The notes: a model not told the origin generated them from the letters alone. A stretch of 64,000 bases of DNA from Streptomyces sclerotialus (GCA_000719105.1 JODX01000007.1:124001-188000), one strand, 5' to 3'. Counted from the first letter of the stretch, positions 1 through 9,374 are shown. Numbers and translations: made by a program.

Positions 1-489
1 GATGAACATGGTGGAACTGAAGGGAAAGGTCACGCCCATGCCGGCGCCGCCCGCGGCGACGGTGGCCGCCAGTTCGCCGCTCACCCTGGACCGCTTCATC
101 CAGGGGATCGTCACCGACCCGACCGCCGCGGTCACCGCCGCTCCGACGTGCGCGATGGCACCGAAGACACCGGCGGCGACGGTGGAGGTGTACACCGGTC
201 CGCCGCGCAGCCGGCCCAGCAGGGAGTTGAGGATGCCCAGCAGGTGGTCAAGGACCGGGGTGCGGGCGAGCAGGTAGCTCATGAAGACGAAGGCCAGCGC
301 GGCGAAGGTGACCTCCTCCTGCATGGCCTCGGCGAAGCCGTCCCACATGACGTGCGCGATGTCACCGCCGGCGAACAGGCCGGTGACGACGAAACCGACG
401 ATCAGCGCCTCGCCGATGTTCCGTTTGAGGACGGCGTTCCACACGATGATGGCCGCGATGTAGCAGCCCAGCGCCCATACGGCGATCAC
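1..489 (-). CDS. TRAP-type transporter large permease (DctM-like), partial
   Basis: The reverse strand reads open from a GTG at 489 to the window's left edge (163 codons, 3' end missing). The translation is a polytopic membrane protein with hydrophobic segments such as YIAAIIVWNAVL and ALIVGFVVTGLFAG. It carries DctM-like stretches (LLARTPVLDHLLGILNSLLG and AAGGAGMGVTFPFS). Proteins of this family form the sodium-driven channel of TRAP uptake systems for organic acids in the cytoplasmic membrane. The start overlaps the stop of the upstream fusion gene by four bases (GTGA), so the two are translationally coupled. I infer uptake of the acid that the fusion enzyme degrades. The small DctQ and binding subunits are not visible here; the family is fairly sure, the substrate unknown. 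Confidence 0.72.
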   Translation of the reverse strand, partial: MIAVWALGCYIAAIIVWNAVLKRNIGEALIVGFVVTGLFAGGDIAHVMWDGFAEAMQEEVTFAALAFVFMSYLLARTPVLDHLLGILNSLLGRLRGGPVYTSTVAAGVFGAIAHVGAAVTAAVGSVTIPWMKRSRVSGELAATVAAGGAGMGVTFPFSSTMFI

Positions 490-1877
490 GATGTTCCTCC
501 TGGCGTGGCGGCGGCCGCGGCGCGGATGCTCGCACGTCGGCGCGCTTCCTCGGCCTCGACCTCGCGGGCGGCGGCCAGGACGGCGGACGCGTCCTCGGCG
601 GGGACGACCGTGACGCCGTCGCCGTCACCGACGACGAGGTCACCGGGACGGCACACCACGCCGCCCACGGCGATCGGCACCCCGATCCGTCCCGGTCCGA
701 ACTTGTACGGACCCGCGGGGGTGACCGCGCGCGCCCACACCGGGAAGCCCATCTCCGCGAGCACCTCGACGTCACGGGCGGCACCGTCCAGCACGATACC
801 CACCACGCCCCGCGCCCTCGCCCGCTCGGCGATCAGCTCCCCGACCAGCGCACGAGAGGTGTCTCCCTCACCGTTGACCACCATGATGTCACCCGGCTCG
901 GCCACCCTGACGGCCTCCTGCAACGCCTTGTTGTCGCCCGCGCGGGTCCACACGGTCAGCGCCCGGCCCACGGCCCGCGCGCCGGGCCACAGGGCGTTGA
1001 TGCCCGAGTCCAGCAGCCCGAGCCGCTCGGTGGCGTCGCCGATGTTCGCCGTCGGCAGCCCCTCGTACGCCGCGATCAGCTCGGGTGTCACCCGCGTGGT
1101 GTCCTTCAGGCCCTCGGGGCGCGCCGCCAGGGCGTGCAGGTCACCGACGGCTCGCGCCAGTGCCGTGTCGAGGCCCAGGTCACGGACGAGTTCCGCGGCG
1201 GCCGACATCTCCCGCGCGCGCCGCTCGCCGTGCTTGTGCGTGCCTGAGTAGAGCCGGTCCAGCGTCTGCTCACCGTCGGCGAGTTCCCCGGCGATCTGCT
1301 CGCGCACCCACTGCTCGTCACCGGCGGCGCGGCCCGCGTCCACCGCCTCCACGATGACGGCGCCGAGGCCCTTCATGAACAGGCTGCGCAGCAGCTTGCG
1401 CGAGGACGCCGCCCCCGGCTCGCCGCCGAGGTCCTCGACCGGGGCGCCGAGCGCGCCGAAGTAGCCGGCGACGACCGGGGCGCCCGGGCCGCTGGTCACC
1501 AGCGCGGTGCGGTGCCGGTACTTCGGCACCGACCCGATGACCGAGACGTCGGCGAACGCGGCCGTCGAGGCGGCGCCCACGGCCTCGGCGATCTGCTGCT
1601 TCAGCCGGGGAGCGCCGGCGTTCATGTCGGCGTACACCGTGCTCGGGCCGAGGTGCTCCGCCGCCTCCCGGGCGACGGGCAGGGCCGCCTTGGCTCCGGT
1701 CAGACCGAGCACCAGGTCGCAACCGCGCACGGCCTCGGCGACGGTGGCGGCCCGCTCGATCCGCGGCGGGGTGGGGACGTCCGCCGGATCGAAGCCGCTC
1801 ACCTGCCAGCCGTGCTCGGCGAACCCTGCCGCATACAGGGTGCCGGCCTCGCCGAGTCCCAAGATTCCGACCCTCAT
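486..1877 (-). CDS. Fusion of an NAD-binding dehydrogenase and an RraA-type aldolase
   Basis: Residues 1 to about 260 resemble the 6-phosphogluconate/3-hydroxyisobutyrate dehydrogenase family. The Rossmann motif GILGLGEAGTLYA lies at the N terminus, followed by a helical C-terminal domain (KLLRSLFMKGLGAVIVEAV). Residues about 270-463 match the RraA / 4-hydroxy-4-methyl-2-oxoglutarate aldolase fold (TANIGDATERLG, GDIMVVNGEGDTSRALVGEL, GVVGIVLDGAARD, GDLVVGDGDGVTVVP). RraA-type aldolases split 4-carboxy-4-hydroxy-2-oxoadipate or related acids into pyruvate and a second oxo acid. Such a fusion could oxidise and cleave one branched hydroxy acid, but this is inference. An ATG at 1877 is preferred over a GTG at 1883 because AAAGG lies at a sensible distance upstream. 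The gene is coupled to the permease downstream. Confidence 0.78.
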   Translation of the reverse strand: MRVGILGLGEAGTLYAAGFAEHGWQVSGFDPADVPTPPRIERAATVAEAVRGCDLVLGLTGAKAALPVAREAAEHLGPSTVYADMNAGAPRLKQQIAEAVGAASTAAFADVSVIGSVPKYRHRTALVTSGPGAPVVAGYFGALGAPVEDLGGEPGAASSRKLLRSLFMKGLGAVIVEAVDAGRAAGDEQWVREQIAGELADGEQTLDRLYSGTHKHGERRAREMSAAAELVRDLGLDTALARAVGDLHALAARPEGLKDTTRVTPELIAAYEGLPTANIGDATERLGLLDSGINALWPGARAVGRALTVWTRAGDNKALQEAVRVAEPGDIMVVNGEGDTSRALVGELIAERARARGVVGIVLDGAARDVEVLAEMGFPVWARAVTPAGPYKFGPGRIGVPIAVGGVVCRPGDLVVGDGDGVTVVPAEDASAVLAAAREVEAEEARRRASIRAAAAATPGGTS

Positions 1878-1897
1878 ACCCACGCCTTTCTCATACA

Positions 1898-1914
1898 GTG
1901 AGAACTATTCTCAC
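1898..1914. promoter_or_regulatory. Perfect inverted repeat upstream of the fusion gene
   Basis: GTGAGAA-CTA-TTCTCAC has 7-bp arms and a 3-bp spacer. It lies 21-37 bp upstream of the ATG of the dehydrogenase-RraA gene, a typical place for a repressor operator. No regulator gene is adjacent inside the window, so the cognate protein is unknown. A second palindrome, TGATCGATCA, sits at 1969-1978. Confidence 0.5.
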
Positions 1915-2071
1915 GGGGTGCGTGAGGATGTTGCTTGTGCGTTAAGCGGGAGTCAAGGGTCTGTTGAATGATCGATCAAACTGGGTGCACCGGAACCCCC
2001 GCGCCATGACGTTCGCGCGGTAGTCCGGTGGAGCGCAGCCGGGGACCCGGGGAGGAAGGTGCCGCGTACTC

Positions 2072-2284
2072 TCACCCGTCAGGCGCCGTTCCGGATCCGG
2101 TCCTCAGCGCGAGGTGGTCGGCGTCCAGGCCGCGCACCCGTTCGGCGAGCGCGCCGACCTGCTCGCCGTCGGTGGGATCGGCGGCGACGGCGGTGACCGG
2201 GCCGCCCGCGGCGCCGATGGCGTCCACGACCGGGCCGAGGGGGTCGGTGGACAGGGCGCTCACCACGACGAGGCGCAGCGGGCT
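2072..2284 (-). pseudogene. Possible remnant of a reductase-like (SDR/KR) gene
   Basis: About 70 codons up to a stop at 2072 translate to a plausible alpha/beta segment: LRLVVVSALSTDPLGP, then GPVTAVAADPTDGEQVGALA. The pattern resembles the second and third beta strands of short-chain reductase or polyketide ketoreductase domains. The frame upstream turns into low-complexity Arg/Pro-rich sequence, and no start, nucleotide-binding loop or active site is present. It may be a decayed 3' fragment, or chance; confidence is low. Confidence 0.25.
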
Positions 2285-2474
2285 TGCTCCGACGGGTGGG
2301 ACGGTCCATGACCGCCGTTCGCGGCGGTGCGGCCGGCGGCGTCCCCGGTGCCGGACAGCGGCCGGACTCGCGCCCTGCTCGCCGGCGAGCCGCCACCGGC
2401 CTTCGGGCCCGTTTCCGCCGCCGCCGCGCGGGCCGAACCGGTGGCGGGGCAGGTGATGGGGAGAGGTGAGGGAG

Positions 2475-2508
2475 ACAGGTGACGAGGACAGGTGACGAGG
2501 ACAGGTGA
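2475..2508. repeat. 13-bp tandem repeat
   Basis: The unit ACAGGTGACGAGG occurs twice in full (2475-2487 and 2488-2500) and continues for eight bases of a third copy. It lies about 80 bp upstream of the first iron box and is non-coding. It could reflect slippage in GC-rich DNA or act as a regulatory array. Confidence 0.6.
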
Positions 2509-2589
2509 TGGGGCGGCCGGCGCTCACGGCCGCTGTCACTGACGGGAGTTGACCGGTTTCTGCCTCTGGTGATCGCTGGACACTGTCGC

Positions 2590-2608
2590 TATGGTTAGCC
2601 TTGCCTAA
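2590..2608. promoter_or_regulatory. IdeR/DmdR-type iron box before dhbA
   Basis: TATGGTTAGCCTTGCCTAA matches the 19-bp iron-box consensus TWAGGTTAGSCTWACCTWA at all but two positions (3 and 14). It is the only such site upstream of the dhbA-dhbE-dhbB unit. By analogy with DmdR1/IdeR, the Fe2+-bound repressor would shut this unit off in iron-rich cells. Confidence 0.8.
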
Positions 2609-2777
2609 GTGGTGATCCGGGGGCTGCTCTGTCATGCGCGGCCGTAGTGCAAGTTGCGGGAGATTTCCAGGCCATGACGCCGTCACCTCACCGTTCGCCG
2701 AGTCCTGCCCGCGAGCCCGGCCGCTGTCGTGGCGCCGGACCACGCCATGGGTCCGTGGCCCGGACGACGGCGGTCAG

Positions 2778-3581
2778 GTGAGTCCGGTGCGGGAGTTGGA
2801 GGGGCGGTCGGCTCTGGTCACCGGGGCGGGCCGGGGCATAGGCGCCGCCGTGGTGGACGCCCTTGTCGAGCAGGGCGCGCGGGTATGTGCGACGGACGTG
2901 GACGGCGGTGCGGTGGAGGCCGTCGCCAAGGCGCACACGGAGGCAGGTGCGAGCGTTTCCGCACGACAGCTCGACGTGAGCGACGTGGATGCCGTGGAAC
3001 GCCTGGTCGAAGCGGCCGAGCTCGAACTGGGGCCGCTGGACGTCCTGGTGAACGTGGCGGGCATCCTGCGGGGCGGGTCCGTGCTCGAACTGGACGATGC
3101 CGACTGGGCCGCCGTGTTCGCCGTCAACACCCATGGCGTGATGCACGTCTCCCGCGCGGTCGCACGCCGGATGGCCGCCCGGGGCCGCGGCAGCATCGTC
3201 ACCGTCGCCTCCAACGCGGCAGGCGTCCCGCGCGCCGGAATGGCTGCGTACGCGGCGTCCAAGGCGGCCTCGGTGATGTTCACCAAGTGCCTCGGCCTGG
3301 AGGTCGCGCCCCTGGGGGTGCGGTGCAACACCGTCTCACCGGGCTCCACCCTGACGGAGATGCAGCGGGCCATGTGGGAGAACACCCCGGGAGGCGCCGA
3401 GGCCGGGCGTCGGGGCGTCATCGAGGGGGACCCCGCCTCGTATCGCACGGGTATTCCGCTCGGCCGGATGGCCGAGCCCGCCGACATCGCGGACGCCGTG
3501 ACCTTCCTGGTCTCCGACCGGGCCCGGCACATCACCATGCACGACCTCTACGTGGACGGTGGGGCCACTCTGCGTGCCTGA
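2778..3581 (+). CDS. dhbA: 2,3-dihydro-2,3-dihydroxybenzoate dehydrogenase
   Basis: A classical short-chain dehydrogenase. It has the cofactor loop TGAGRGIG, the NVAG motif ([12 protein letters not shown]), the catalytic Ser/Tyr/Lys around [12 protein letters not shown] and YAASKAA, and a C-terminal [18 protein letters not shown] typical of DhbA/EntA. It oxidises 2,3-dihydro-DHB to 2,3-dihydroxybenzoate with NAD+. The reading frame is open from an ATG at 2634, but the extra 48 residues are Arg/Pro-rich and unlike the family. I therefore favour the GTG at 2778; a GTG at 2787 is also possible and no strong ribosome site decides. First gene of the iron-regulated dhbA-E-B unit. Confidence 0.9.
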   Translation: MSPVRELEGRSALVTGAGRGIGAAVVDALVEQGARVCATDVDGGAVEAVAKAHTEAGASVSARQLDVSDVDAVERLVEAAELELGPLDVLVNVAGILRGGSVLELDDADWAAVFAVNTHGVMHVSRAVARRMAARGRGSIVTVASNAAGVPRAGMAAYAASKAASVMFTKCLGLEVAPLGVRCNTVSPGSTLTEMQRAMWENTPGGAEAGRRGVIEGDPASYRTGIPLGRMAEPADIADAVTFLVSDRARHITMHDLYVDGGATLRA

Positions 3582-3733
3582 GCCCACGGCCGCCGAGCCG
3601 AGGGGCCGCGGCCGGCCCGCGGTGGCGGACCCACGGCCCGCCCCGCACGCCCTGCCGGACCACGGGCCCGCCCCGCCGGCCTGCCGCCGCCATTCCGACC
3701 TGACCTCCTTCCGTACCGACCCGGAGCCTTGCC

Positions 3734-5419
3734 GTGACCGCTGAACAGACTCCCGTCCCGTCGGCCTCCACACGCCCGGCGGACGCGCTCACCCCTGGCA
3801 TCGACGCCCCCACCTGGCCCGCCGAGTTCGCCGACCGCTACCGCGAGCGTGGTTACTGGCGCGGCGAGACCTTCGGCGGAGTGCTGCGCGAGCGGGCCGC
3901 GGCACACCCCGACCGGATCGCGCTGGTGGACCCCGCGCCCGAGCGCAGGACCCGTACCTACCGGGAACTGGACGAGGCGGCCGACCGGCTGGCCGCCGGT
4001 TTCGCGGAGCGGGGGATCGGACGGGGTGATCGCGTCGTCGTCCAGCTCCCGAACGTGGCCGAGTTCGTCGAGGTGGTCTTCGCGCTGTTCCGCATCGGTG
4101 CCCTGCCGGTGTTCGCGCTGCCGGCCCACCGGGAGACCGAGGTCCAGCACTTCTGCTCCTTCAGCGAGGCCGTGGCGTATGTCATTCCGGACCGGCTCGC
4201 CGGCTTCGACCACCGTGTACTCGCTTCCCGGGTGCGGGAGAACTGCCCGCAGCTGAAGGAGGTGTTCGTGCTCGGCGATCCCGGTGAGCACACGGCCCTC
4301 TCCGAGGTGCCCCGCGAGCCCGCCGGACCGCTGCCCGGCCCCGAGCCGCACGAGCTGGCGTTCCTCCAGCTCTCGGGCGGGACCACCGGAGTGTCCAAGC
4401 TGATACCCCGCACCCACGACGACTACATCTACTCGCTGCGCGGCTCCAACGAGATCTGCGGGGTGGACGGGGACACCCGGTACCTCGTGACGCTGCCGGC
4501 GGCCCACAACTTCCCGATGAGCTCGCCCGGCTGGCTGGGCACCCTCTACGCGGGCGGCACGGTCGTCCTGTGTCCCAGGCCCGAACCGGCCGTCGCCTTC
4601 CCGCTGATCGAGCGTGAAGCCGTCACTCTCACCGGCCTCGTGCCCCCGCTGGCGCTGCTCTGGACGGAGGCGGCCGCACGCGGTGAGCACGACCTGACCT
4701 CGCTCCGTCTGGTCCTGGTCGGCGGTGCCAAGTACAGCGAACAGGCGGCGCGACGGCTGGAGCCGGCCCTCGGATGCCGGCTGATGCAGGTCTTCGGGAT
4801 GGCGGAGGGGCTGGTCAACTACACGCGCCTCGCCGACGACGCGGAGACCGTCGTCACCACTCAGGGCCTGCCGATCTCCCCGGACGACGAGATCCGGGTG
4901 GTCGACGACGCCGACCAGGACGTGCCCGAAGGGGAGTTCGGCCACCTGCTCACCCGGGGGCCGTACACCATCCGAGGCTACTGGCGGGCCCCCGAGCACA
5001 ACGCCCGGTCGTTCACCGCGGACGGCTTCTACCGCACCGGCGACATCGTGCGCCGGGTCCCGTCCGGTCACCTGGTGGTGGAGGGGCGGGCCAAGGACCA
5101 GATCAACCGGGGCGGCGAGAAGTTCGCCCCCGAGGAGATCGAGAACATCATCCTCGCCCACCCCGCCGTCCACGACGTCTCGCTCGTGGCGGTGCCCGAC
5201 GAGTTCCTGGGCGAACGCACCCTCGCCCACGTGATCCTGCGCGAGGACGCCGAACCGCTGCGGCCCGCGGACGTCAAGGCGTTCGTACGGTCCCGTGGGG
5301 TCGCCGCGTACAAGATCCCGGATCTGGTCCGCTTCGTGGACTCCTTCCCGCAGACGGGCGTCGGCAAGGTCAGCAAGAAGGGCCTGCGCTCCGCCGCAGC
5401 CGCCCCTGAAAAGCCCTGA
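3734..5419 (+). CDS. dhbE: 2,3-dihydroxybenzoate-AMP ligase
   Basis: A 561-residue stand-alone adenylation enzyme of the DhbE/EntE family. It activates DHB as the acyl-adenylate and loads it onto an aryl carrier protein. The P-loop [18 protein letters not shown], the YRTGD motif (FYRTGDIV) and the C-terminal lysine region ([10 protein letters not shown]) are intact. In [11 protein letters not shown], Asn259 and Ser264 correspond to the DhbE residues (N235, S240) that select 2,3-dihydroxybenzoate rather than salicylate, where a Cys replaces the Ser. It starts at a GTG 152 bp after dhbA. Its partner carrier is the separate protein at 9375-9614, since dhbB carries no carrier domain. Confidence 0.94.
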   Translation: MTAEQTPVPSASTRPADALTPGIDAPTWPAEFADRYRERGYWRGETFGGVLRERAAAHPDRIALVDPAPERRTRTYRELDEAADRLAAGFAERGIGRGDRVVVQLPNVAEFVEVVFALFRIGALPVFALPAHRETEVQHFCSFSEAVAYVIPDRLAGFDHRVLASRVRENCPQLKEVFVLGDPGEHTALSEVPREPAGPLPGPEPHELAFLQLSGGTTGVSKLIPRTHDDYIYSLRGSNEICGVDGDTRYLVTLPAAHNFPMSSPGWLGTLYAGGTVVLCPRPEPAVAFPLIEREAVTLTGLVPPLALLWTEAAARGEHDLTSLRLVLVGGAKYSEQAARRLEPALGCRLMQVFGMAEGLVNYTRLADDAETVVTTQGLPISPDDEIRVVDDADQDVPEGEFGHLLTRGPYTIRGYWRAPEHNARSFTADGFYRTGDIVRRVPSGHLVVEGRAKDQINRGGEKFAPEEIENIILAHPAVHDVSLVAVPDEFLGERTLAHVILREDAEPLRPADVKAFVRSRGVAAYKIPDLVRFVDSFPQTGVGKVSKKGLRSAAAAPEKP

Positions 5420-5441
5420 ACAGCTCTGAGAGGCCACACCC

Positions 5442-6074
5442 ATGGCGCTTCCCGCAATCGCCGCCTACCCGCTCCCCACGTCCGGGGAACTGCCCGACAA
5501 CCGGGTCTCCTGGACGGCGGACCCGGCGCGTTCCGTACTGCTCGTGCACGACCTGCAGCAGCACTTCCTGTCCGCCTTCCCGGCCGGGGAGCAGCCGCTG
5601 ACCGGGATGCTCACCAACACCGCCCGGCTGCTGGAGCGGGCGCGCGGCCTGGGCGTGCCGGTCGTGTACTCCACGCAGGTCGGCGGGCAGAGCCCCGAGC
5701 AGCGGGGCCTGCAACTCGACTTCTGGGGGCCGGGGGCGGCCGACGATCCGGCGGTGCTGGAGGTGCCCGCTCAGGTGGCTCCGGCGCCCGGGGACACCGT
5801 CCTGACGAAATGGAAGTACAGCGCGTTCGCCCGTACGGACCTCGAGGAACGGATGCGCGGCTGGGGCCGCGACCAACTGGTGGTCGTCGGGGTGTACGCG
5901 CACATCGGCGTGATGATGACGGCCTGTGACGCCTGGATGCGTGACATCCAGGCCTTCGTGGTCGCCGACGCGACGGCGGACTTCTCCCAGGAGGAGCACG
6001 AGATGGCGTTGCGCTGGTCCGCAGGGCGCTGCGCGGTGGTGACCACCACGAACCGTGTGTTCGGGAGTATGTGA
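5442..6074 (+). CDS. dhbB: Isochorismatase (no carrier domain)
   Basis: 210 residues matching the isochorismatase domain of EntB/DhbB/PhzD. The family catalytic Asp lies in LLVHDLQQHF, the Lys in TKWKYSAF, and the conserved loop is VVVGVYAHIGVMMTACDAWM. It hydrolyses the enol ether of isochorismate, giving 2,3-dihydro-DHB and pyruvate. EntB-type proteins carry a C-terminal aryl carrier; this one stops at the end of the hydrolase domain, in agreement with a separate carrier gene. The usual Cys of AHIGCM is Val, which should be tolerated because isochorismatases do not use a nucleophilic Cys. An AGAGG ribosome site precedes the ATG. Confidence 0.93.
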   Translation: MALPAIAAYPLPTSGELPDNRVSWTADPARSVLLVHDLQQHFLSAFPAGEQPLTGMLTNTARLLERARGLGVPVVYSTQVGGQSPEQRGLQLDFWGPGAADDPAVLEVPAQVAPAPGDTVLTKWKYSAFARTDLEERMRGWGRDQLVVVGVYAHIGVMMTACDAWMRDIQAFVVADATADFSQEEHEMALRWSAGRCAVVTTTNRVFGSM

Positions 6075-6140
6075 CGGCCCGTCAGAAGGGGTGTACGTCA
6101 CACACGGCTCAGCCGGTACCCGTGCAACCGGAGGAGAAAA

Positions 6141-6159
6141 TTAGGTTAGCCTTACCTAA
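6141..6159. promoter_or_regulatory. Perfect iron box before the main siderophore operon
   Basis: TTAGGTTAGCCTTACCTAA fits the IdeR/DmdR1 iron-box consensus at every position. It lies 58 bp upstream of the hydroxylase start and is the only such site until the end of the cluster. It therefore probably controls all genes from 6217 to 28912 as one iron-repressed unit. Confidence 0.9.
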
Positions 6160-6216
6160 GCAAGATCGACGAGAATCTCGGAGGCGGTCCTGTCGGGCCC
6201 CGAGCAAAGGACGAGG

Positions 6217-7608
6217 ATGTCAGCAGGGCACGCAGACGCGGGACGGTACGACGAGCAGCCGGTCCACGATCTGGTCGGCATAGGCTTCGGCCCGGCCAAC
6301 CTCGCGCTGGCCATCGCGATCGCGGAGCACAACGCGCACAGCGGCGGCGCACGCGCACTACGCACAGCATTCATCGAACGTCAGCGGGAGTTCGGCTGGC
6401 ACCGGGGCATGCTGCTCGCCGGCGCCACCATGCAGGTGTCCTTCCTGAAGGACCTGGCCACCATGCGCGACCCCAGCAGCCGCTTCACCTTCCTGCGGTT
6501 CCTGCACGAGCGCGGACGCCTCGTGGACTTCATGAACCAGAAGACGTTCTTCCCCACCCGGATCGAGTTCCACGAGTACCTGAGCTGGTGCGCCGCCGCG
6601 GTGGACGGCCAGGTGCGCTACGGCCGGCAGGCCCACTCGGTGCAGGCGCCGGGTGACGGCGACACGGTCGACGTCCTCGAGGTGCACTCCCGTCCCGCGG
6701 ACGACTCCACGGCCGCGGCCGAGACACTGCGGACCCGCAACCTCGTCGTCGGCACCGGACTCACGCCGAAGCTCCCCGAGGGTGTCGAACTCGGCCCGCG
6801 CGTCTGGCACAACCGGGACCTCCTGCCCAACCACCGCTCGCTGGCCGGCCGCCCGCACCACCGCTTCGCCGTCGTCGGCGCGGGCCAGTCCGCCGCGGAG
6901 ACCGTCGAGTTCCTGCACCGGGAGTACCCCGACGCCGAGGTCTGCGCGATCTTCAGCCGGTACGGCTACAGCCCCGCGGACGACAGCCCCTTCGCCAACC
7001 GGATCTTCGACCCTGGAGCGGTGGACGACTTCTACTCCGCGCCGGAGGAGATCAAGCAGTCCCTGCTGGACTACCACTCCAACACCAACTACTCGGTCGT
7101 CGACCCCGACCTGATCGAGCAGCTCTACCGGACCTCCTACCAGGAGAAGATCGCGGGCGCCGAGCGGCTGCGCTTCCTCAACACCACGTCACTCGCCGCC
7201 GTCGAGGAGCGCGAGGGCGACGTCCGGCTGCACCTGCGCCCGCTCATCGAAGGGGAGCCGTACACCCTGGACTGCGACGCCGTGGTGATGGCGACCGGGT
7301 ACCGTGCCGCCGACCCGCGCGCCCTGCTCGGCCCCCTGGCCGAGGAGTGCCTGACGGACGGCCAGGGGCGGCTGCGGATCAGCCGCGATCACCGGGTGCT
7401 CACCACGCCGCGGGTGCGCGCAGGGATCTACGTGCAGGGCGCGATCGCCCAGCACACCCACGGCATCACCTCCTCGCTGCTGTCCACGCTCGCGGTCCGG
7501 TCCGGCGAAATCTGCGACGCCCTGCTGCTGGACCGTGCCGGACGGTACGTGCCCGTTCCGGCCGCCGCGGTGGAGCCGGCCGAAGATCTCGCCGTCACGG
7601 CCGACTGA
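6217..7608 (+). CDS. L-ornithine N5-monooxygenase
   Basis: 463 residues of the flavin N-hydroxylase family (SidA/PvdA/CchB). It has the FAD motif [12 protein letters not shown], the family block [17 protein letters not shown] with [20 protein letters not shown], an NADPH motif [15 protein letters not shown], and the ATGYR motif near the C terminus. It hydroxylates the side-chain amine of ornithine with FAD, NADPH and O2, the first step to hydroxamate groups. The neighbouring formyltransferase (27068-28015) supplies the acyl step and supports ornithine rather than lysine as substrate. ATG start with AAGGACGAGG upstream; first gene after the perfect iron box. Confidence 0.92.
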   Translation: MSAGHADAGRYDEQPVHDLVGIGFGPANLALAIAIAEHNAHSGGARALRTAFIERQREFGWHRGMLLAGATMQVSFLKDLATMRDPSSRFTFLRFLHERGRLVDFMNQKTFFPTRIEFHEYLSWCAAAVDGQVRYGRQAHSVQAPGDGDTVDVLEVHSRPADDSTAAAETLRTRNLVVGTGLTPKLPEGVELGPRVWHNRDLLPNHRSLAGRPHHRFAVVGAGQSAAETVEFLHREYPDAEVCAIFSRYGYSPADDSPFANRIFDPGAVDDFYSAPEEIKQSLLDYHSNTNYSVVDPDLIEQLYRTSYQEKIAGAERLRFLNTTSLAAVEEREGDVRLHLRPLIEGEPYTLDCDAVVMATGYRAADPRALLGPLAEECLTDGQGRLRISRDHRVLTTPRVRAGIYVQGAIAQHTHGITSSLLSTLAVRSGEICDALLLDRAGRYVPVPAAAVEPAEDLAVTAD

Positions 7609-7687
7609 GGCCTCCGGCACGCGCCACCGCCGTGACCCCGCCGACGGCCCCCCACCCTCTCGCACCATCCCCACAAGGAGATCCCCC

Positions 7688-7906
7688 ATGGGCGCCAACC
7701 CCTTCGAGGACGACGAGGCCCGCTTCCTCGTCCTGGTCAACCAGGAGAAGCAGCACTCGCTGTGGCCCGCGTTCGCCGAGGTCCCCGAGGGATGGGCGGT
7801 GGTGCACGGCGAGGACTCCCGTGCCGCCTGTCTCACCTACGTGGAGGAGCACTGGACGGACATGCGTCCGGCCAGTCTGGTCGCGCACGCCGAACGCGCC
7901 CGCTGA
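7688..7906 (+). CDS. MbtH-like protein
   Basis: 72 residues with the MbtH signature [24 protein letters not shown], then [13 protein letters not shown] and a WTDMRP ending. MbtH proteins bind NRPS adenylation domains and are often needed for their folding or activity, so the partner is most likely the large NRPS in this operon. A strong AAGGAG ribosome site precedes the ATG at 7688; the frame is open further upstream but unrelated to the family. Confidence 0.93.
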   Translation: MGANPFEDDEARFLVLVNQEKQHSLWPAFAEVPEGWAVVHGEDSRAACLTYVEEHWTDMRPASLVAHAERAR

Positions 7907-8068
7907 GGTGCCGGGAGCGGCGCACCCCCTGCGGACCGGCGTCAACCGCCGTACCGCAGTGGTCCCGGAGACCGTGCGGCCCCTCTCGACCAGGACGCAC
8001 CTCGACAGTTCCACCCAGCAGCCCGATGCGGGCCGCACCCGCTACGCCGGAGCAAAGGATTAGCAGAC

Positions 8069-9265
8069 GTGTCCATATCCACATCGGTGCGCCCTCACCC
8101 CGTGTATGAGGCCTCTGACCTGCTGGCGGCCTATCTGACCGGATCGTTCTACTTCTCCTCGGCACGCGGCACGATGCTGGCGGACGGGGTGCATTCCCGG
8201 GTCGGAGCGGACGCGGGCCCGCGGGCCGCAGCCGCTGACCAGGCGCTTCGGGCGGCGGCCGCGGCGGGGCTGCCGGACCCCGTGGTGGTCGGGGCCGTCG
8301 GCTTCCGGCCCGAGGCGCGGGCGTCCCTGGTGGTGCCCGCCGTGGTGCGGCGTGCGGGGGCGCCCGAGTACCTGACGGTTCCCGATGTCCACGCCGGCGC
8401 GGGCTGGCGGGTCCGGCCGCTCCCGGAGCCCGAGGGCTACGCCGACGGTGTCCGCCGCGCGGTGGACCTCATCCGGAACGACAAGCTCCGCAAGGTCGTC
8501 CTCGCCCGCTGCCTGGAACTCACCGCCGACGCACCCGTCTGGGTGCCCTCGCTGCTGACCCGGCTGGTGCGCGCCAACCCGGCCGCCTACGCCTTCGCCG
8601 CCGACGTCACCGCCCCCGGCGACTCCGCCTTCCGTACCCTGGTCGGCGCCAGCCCCGAACTGCTGGTGTCCCGGCGGGGCGCGACCGTGACCGCCAACCC
8701 GCTGGCCGGTTCCGCACCGCGCTCCGGCGACGAGGCCGTCGACCGCGAACGCATCGCGCGACTGCGGGGCTCGGCCAAGGACCTCGGCGAACACGCCCAC
8801 ACCGCCGCACAGGTGGCGGAGGTCCTCGGCCGGTTCTGCACCGACCTCGAGGTCCCCGAGGGACCCGAGATCATCGGCACCCCCACCATGTGGCACCTGT
8901 CCACCCGCATCACCGGCCGCCTGCGCGACACCGGGGATCCGGCCTCCTCGTCGCTCGCCCTGGCCGAGGCGCTCCACCCGACCCCGGCGGTCGGCGGGGT
9001 CCCCGCCGCCGCGGCCTTCGACGCCATCGCGGAGATCGAAGCCGAGGACCGTGGCTACTACGCCGGAATGGTCGGCTGGAACGACCTCAACGGGGACGGC
9101 GAATGGGCCGTGACCATCCGCAGCGCCGAGGTCAGCGACCGGACGGTACGCGTGTTCGCGGGCGCCGGCGTGGTCGCGGACTCCCGGCCCGAGGCCGAAC
9201 TCGCCGAGACCACCGCCAAGTTCCGTACCCTGCTCGAGGCGCTCGGTCTGGAGGGTGTGGCGTGA
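8069..9265 (+). CDS. dhbC: Isochorismate synthase
   Basis: 398 residues of the chorismate-utilising enzyme family. It shows the DhbC/EntC pattern: IRNDKLRKVVLARCLEL, GASPELLVSRRGATVTANPLAGSAPR, LRGSAKDLGEHAHT and an EIEAEDRGYYAGMVGW Mg2+/substrate region. It converts chorismate to isochorismate, the first committed step to DHB. It lies in the hydroxylase operon, apart from dhbA-E-B, with about 160 bp of non-coding DNA in front. GTG start. The DAHP synthase downstream would feed chorismate to it. Confidence 0.93.
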   Translation: MSISTSVRPHPVYEASDLLAAYLTGSFYFSSARGTMLADGVHSRVGADAGPRAAAADQALRAAAAAGLPDPVVVGAVGFRPEARASLVVPAVVRRAGAPEYLTVPDVHAGAGWRVRPLPEPEGYADGVRRAVDLIRNDKLRKVVLARCLELTADAPVWVPSLLTRLVRANPAAYAFAADVTAPGDSAFRTLVGASPELLVSRRGATVTANPLAGSAPRSGDEAVDRERIARLRGSAKDLGEHAHTAAQVAEVLGRFCTDLEVPEGPEIIGTPTMWHLSTRITGRLRDTGDPASSSLALAEALHPTPAVGGVPAAAAFDAIAEIEAEDRGYYAGMVGWNDLNGDGEWAVTIRSAEVSDRTVRVFAGAGVVADSRPEAELAETTAKFRTLLEALGLEGVA

Positions 9266-9374
9266 CACCGCCCCACCCGCACGACGCCCGTGCCGTCCAC
9301 ACCGACGGCCTCGACCTCCTCCCACCCACCTCGCAGGCCGCCCGGTCCGCGCAGACACCCACAGGAGCTCACAG

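Larger units (their letters stand above)
1915..2589. other. Gene-poor region before the siderophore cluster
   Basis: No intact gene is convincing here. The stretch holds a 10-bp palindrome (1969-1978), a possible gene remnant (2072-2284, minus) and a short tandem repeat (2475-2508). The open frames seen on either strand have composition expected of random high-GC DNA. Confidence 0.5.

Noticed and set aside
2634..2777. A longer dhbA starting at the ATG at 2634
   Set aside because: The added 48 residues are Arg/Pro/Ser-rich and absent from the family. Not excluded completely, because the ATG follows a purine-rich tract.
3548..5443. A 631-codon minus-strand frame opposite dhbE
   Set aside because: Same GC-bias artefact; composition is repetitive and dhbE on the plus strand is fully convincing.
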